Part shown: in pieces, positions 5,586-5,836 of the stretch
Layout: every line of letters begins with the position of its first letter
How positions within the stretch are numbered: the stretch's first letter is position 1
Origin: Actinomycetota bacterium
Lineage (GTDB): Bacteria; Actinomycetota; Acidimicrobiia; Acidimicrobiales; AC-14
DNA length: 5,836 nucleotides
Direction: 5' to 3'
NCBI GenBank assembly: GCA_020200615.1
Contig: JAIVIH010000116.1
Span: forward strand, 1-5,836
Notes under the pieces: model-generated
Told to the model about the DNA's origin: nothing
Database searches by the model: none
The model's input: the letters and a program-made list of their open reading frames with translations, nothing else
Made by a program: the position numbers and the translations under genes

Positions 5586-5836
5586 TCACACGCAGTCCCG
5601 GCAGAGGTTGCGGGCGGCGTCGGCCAGCTGGCTCGGGTGCTTCAGGAGGAAGCACGACTCGCAGACGAACTCGCCCGGTCGCTTGGGCAGGACCTTGATG
5701 GAGCCCTCGACCCGCTCCTCGGCGTCCGGGGTCTCCTCGTCCTCGTCCTCCTCCTCGTCCACGGCGACCAGGCGGTCTTTGAGGATCACGTCCAGCCCGG
5801 CCTCGACGTCGTCGGGGTCGATGACGTCTTCGTCCT
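5586..5836 (-). CDS. DUF4193-type acidic Cys-rich protein, N-terminus beyond the window
   Basis: Eighty-two residues are visible and the frame is open to the right edge, so the start lies outside. The GTG at 5789 is in frame, but residues upstream of it (VIDPDDVEAGLD) clearly continue the protein, so it is internal. The visible part has an acidic segment (DEEEDEDEETPDAEE), then VEGSIKVLPKRPGEFVCESC, and a second Cys pair CRDC at the end (final residues CRDCV). The CxxC...CxxC pairing with the intervening FLLKHPSQLAD suggests a zinc-binding knuckle. This matches DUF4193, a small actinobacterial family of unknown function, in architecture and in the FxCxxCFLxxHxSQL pattern. A GNAT gene follows after 80 bases on the same strand. 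The role is unknown. Confidence 0.85.
   Translation of the reverse strand, partial: DEDVIDPDDVEAGLDVILKDRLVAVDEEEDEDEETPDAEERVEGSIKVLPKRPGEFVCESCFLLKHPSQLADAARNLCRDCV

Overview
The window is very GC-rich DNA, densely packed with genes of strong G/C third-position bias. It looks like a chromosomal segment of an actinobacterium. The DUF4193-type Cys-rich protein at the right edge, the MscL with a four-cysteine tail and the possible leaderless starts point to Actinomycetota. Class Acidimicrobiia is my best guess, from remembered protein style rather than a search. I see no mobile element, CRISPR array, rRNA or tRNA.

Layout, left to right. (1) A leftward pair: a GNAT acetyltransferase (505-1149) followed by the mechanosensitive channel MscL (50-457). 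(2) A rightward pair of small genes diverging from it: an unrecognised 86-residue protein (1286-1546) that probably changes frame near its end, and a 69-residue two-helix membrane protein (1607-1816). (3) A leftward ECF sigma factor (2510-3080) and its RskA-like membrane anti-sigma factor (1836-2513), joined by an ATGA overlap. The sigma gene carries a one-base frameshift inside its region 4 helix-turn-helix. (4) A rightward gene (3161-4963) for a large protein of unknown function: a small basic N-terminal domain, a long Gly/Arg/Pro-rich disordered linker holding a perfect 30-bp tandem repeat, an alpha-helical domain and a Pro-rich tail. (5) A leftward run from the right edge: a partial DUF4193 protein (5586-5836), a second GNAT acetyltransferase (5029-5505) and a NUDIX hydrolase (5032 to about 4772), the last two joined by an ATGA overlap.

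The most notable observation is at about 4770-4780. The convergent NUDIX gene and the large rightward gene run into each other with neither stop codon between them. The NUDIX protein loses its normal C-terminal third, and the rightward protein ends in about 60 residues that are antisense to NUDIX. With the sigma frameshift and the suspected frame change near 1500-1525, that makes three lesions in under 6 kb. Either the assembly has errors or several genes here are decaying.

Functionally the window mixes envelope stress (MscL; a membrane-anchored sigma/anti-sigma switch), small-molecule acetylation and nucleotide-derivative hydrolysis. I do not see a single coherent pathway or a defence system. 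The least explained element is the GRP-rich protein.
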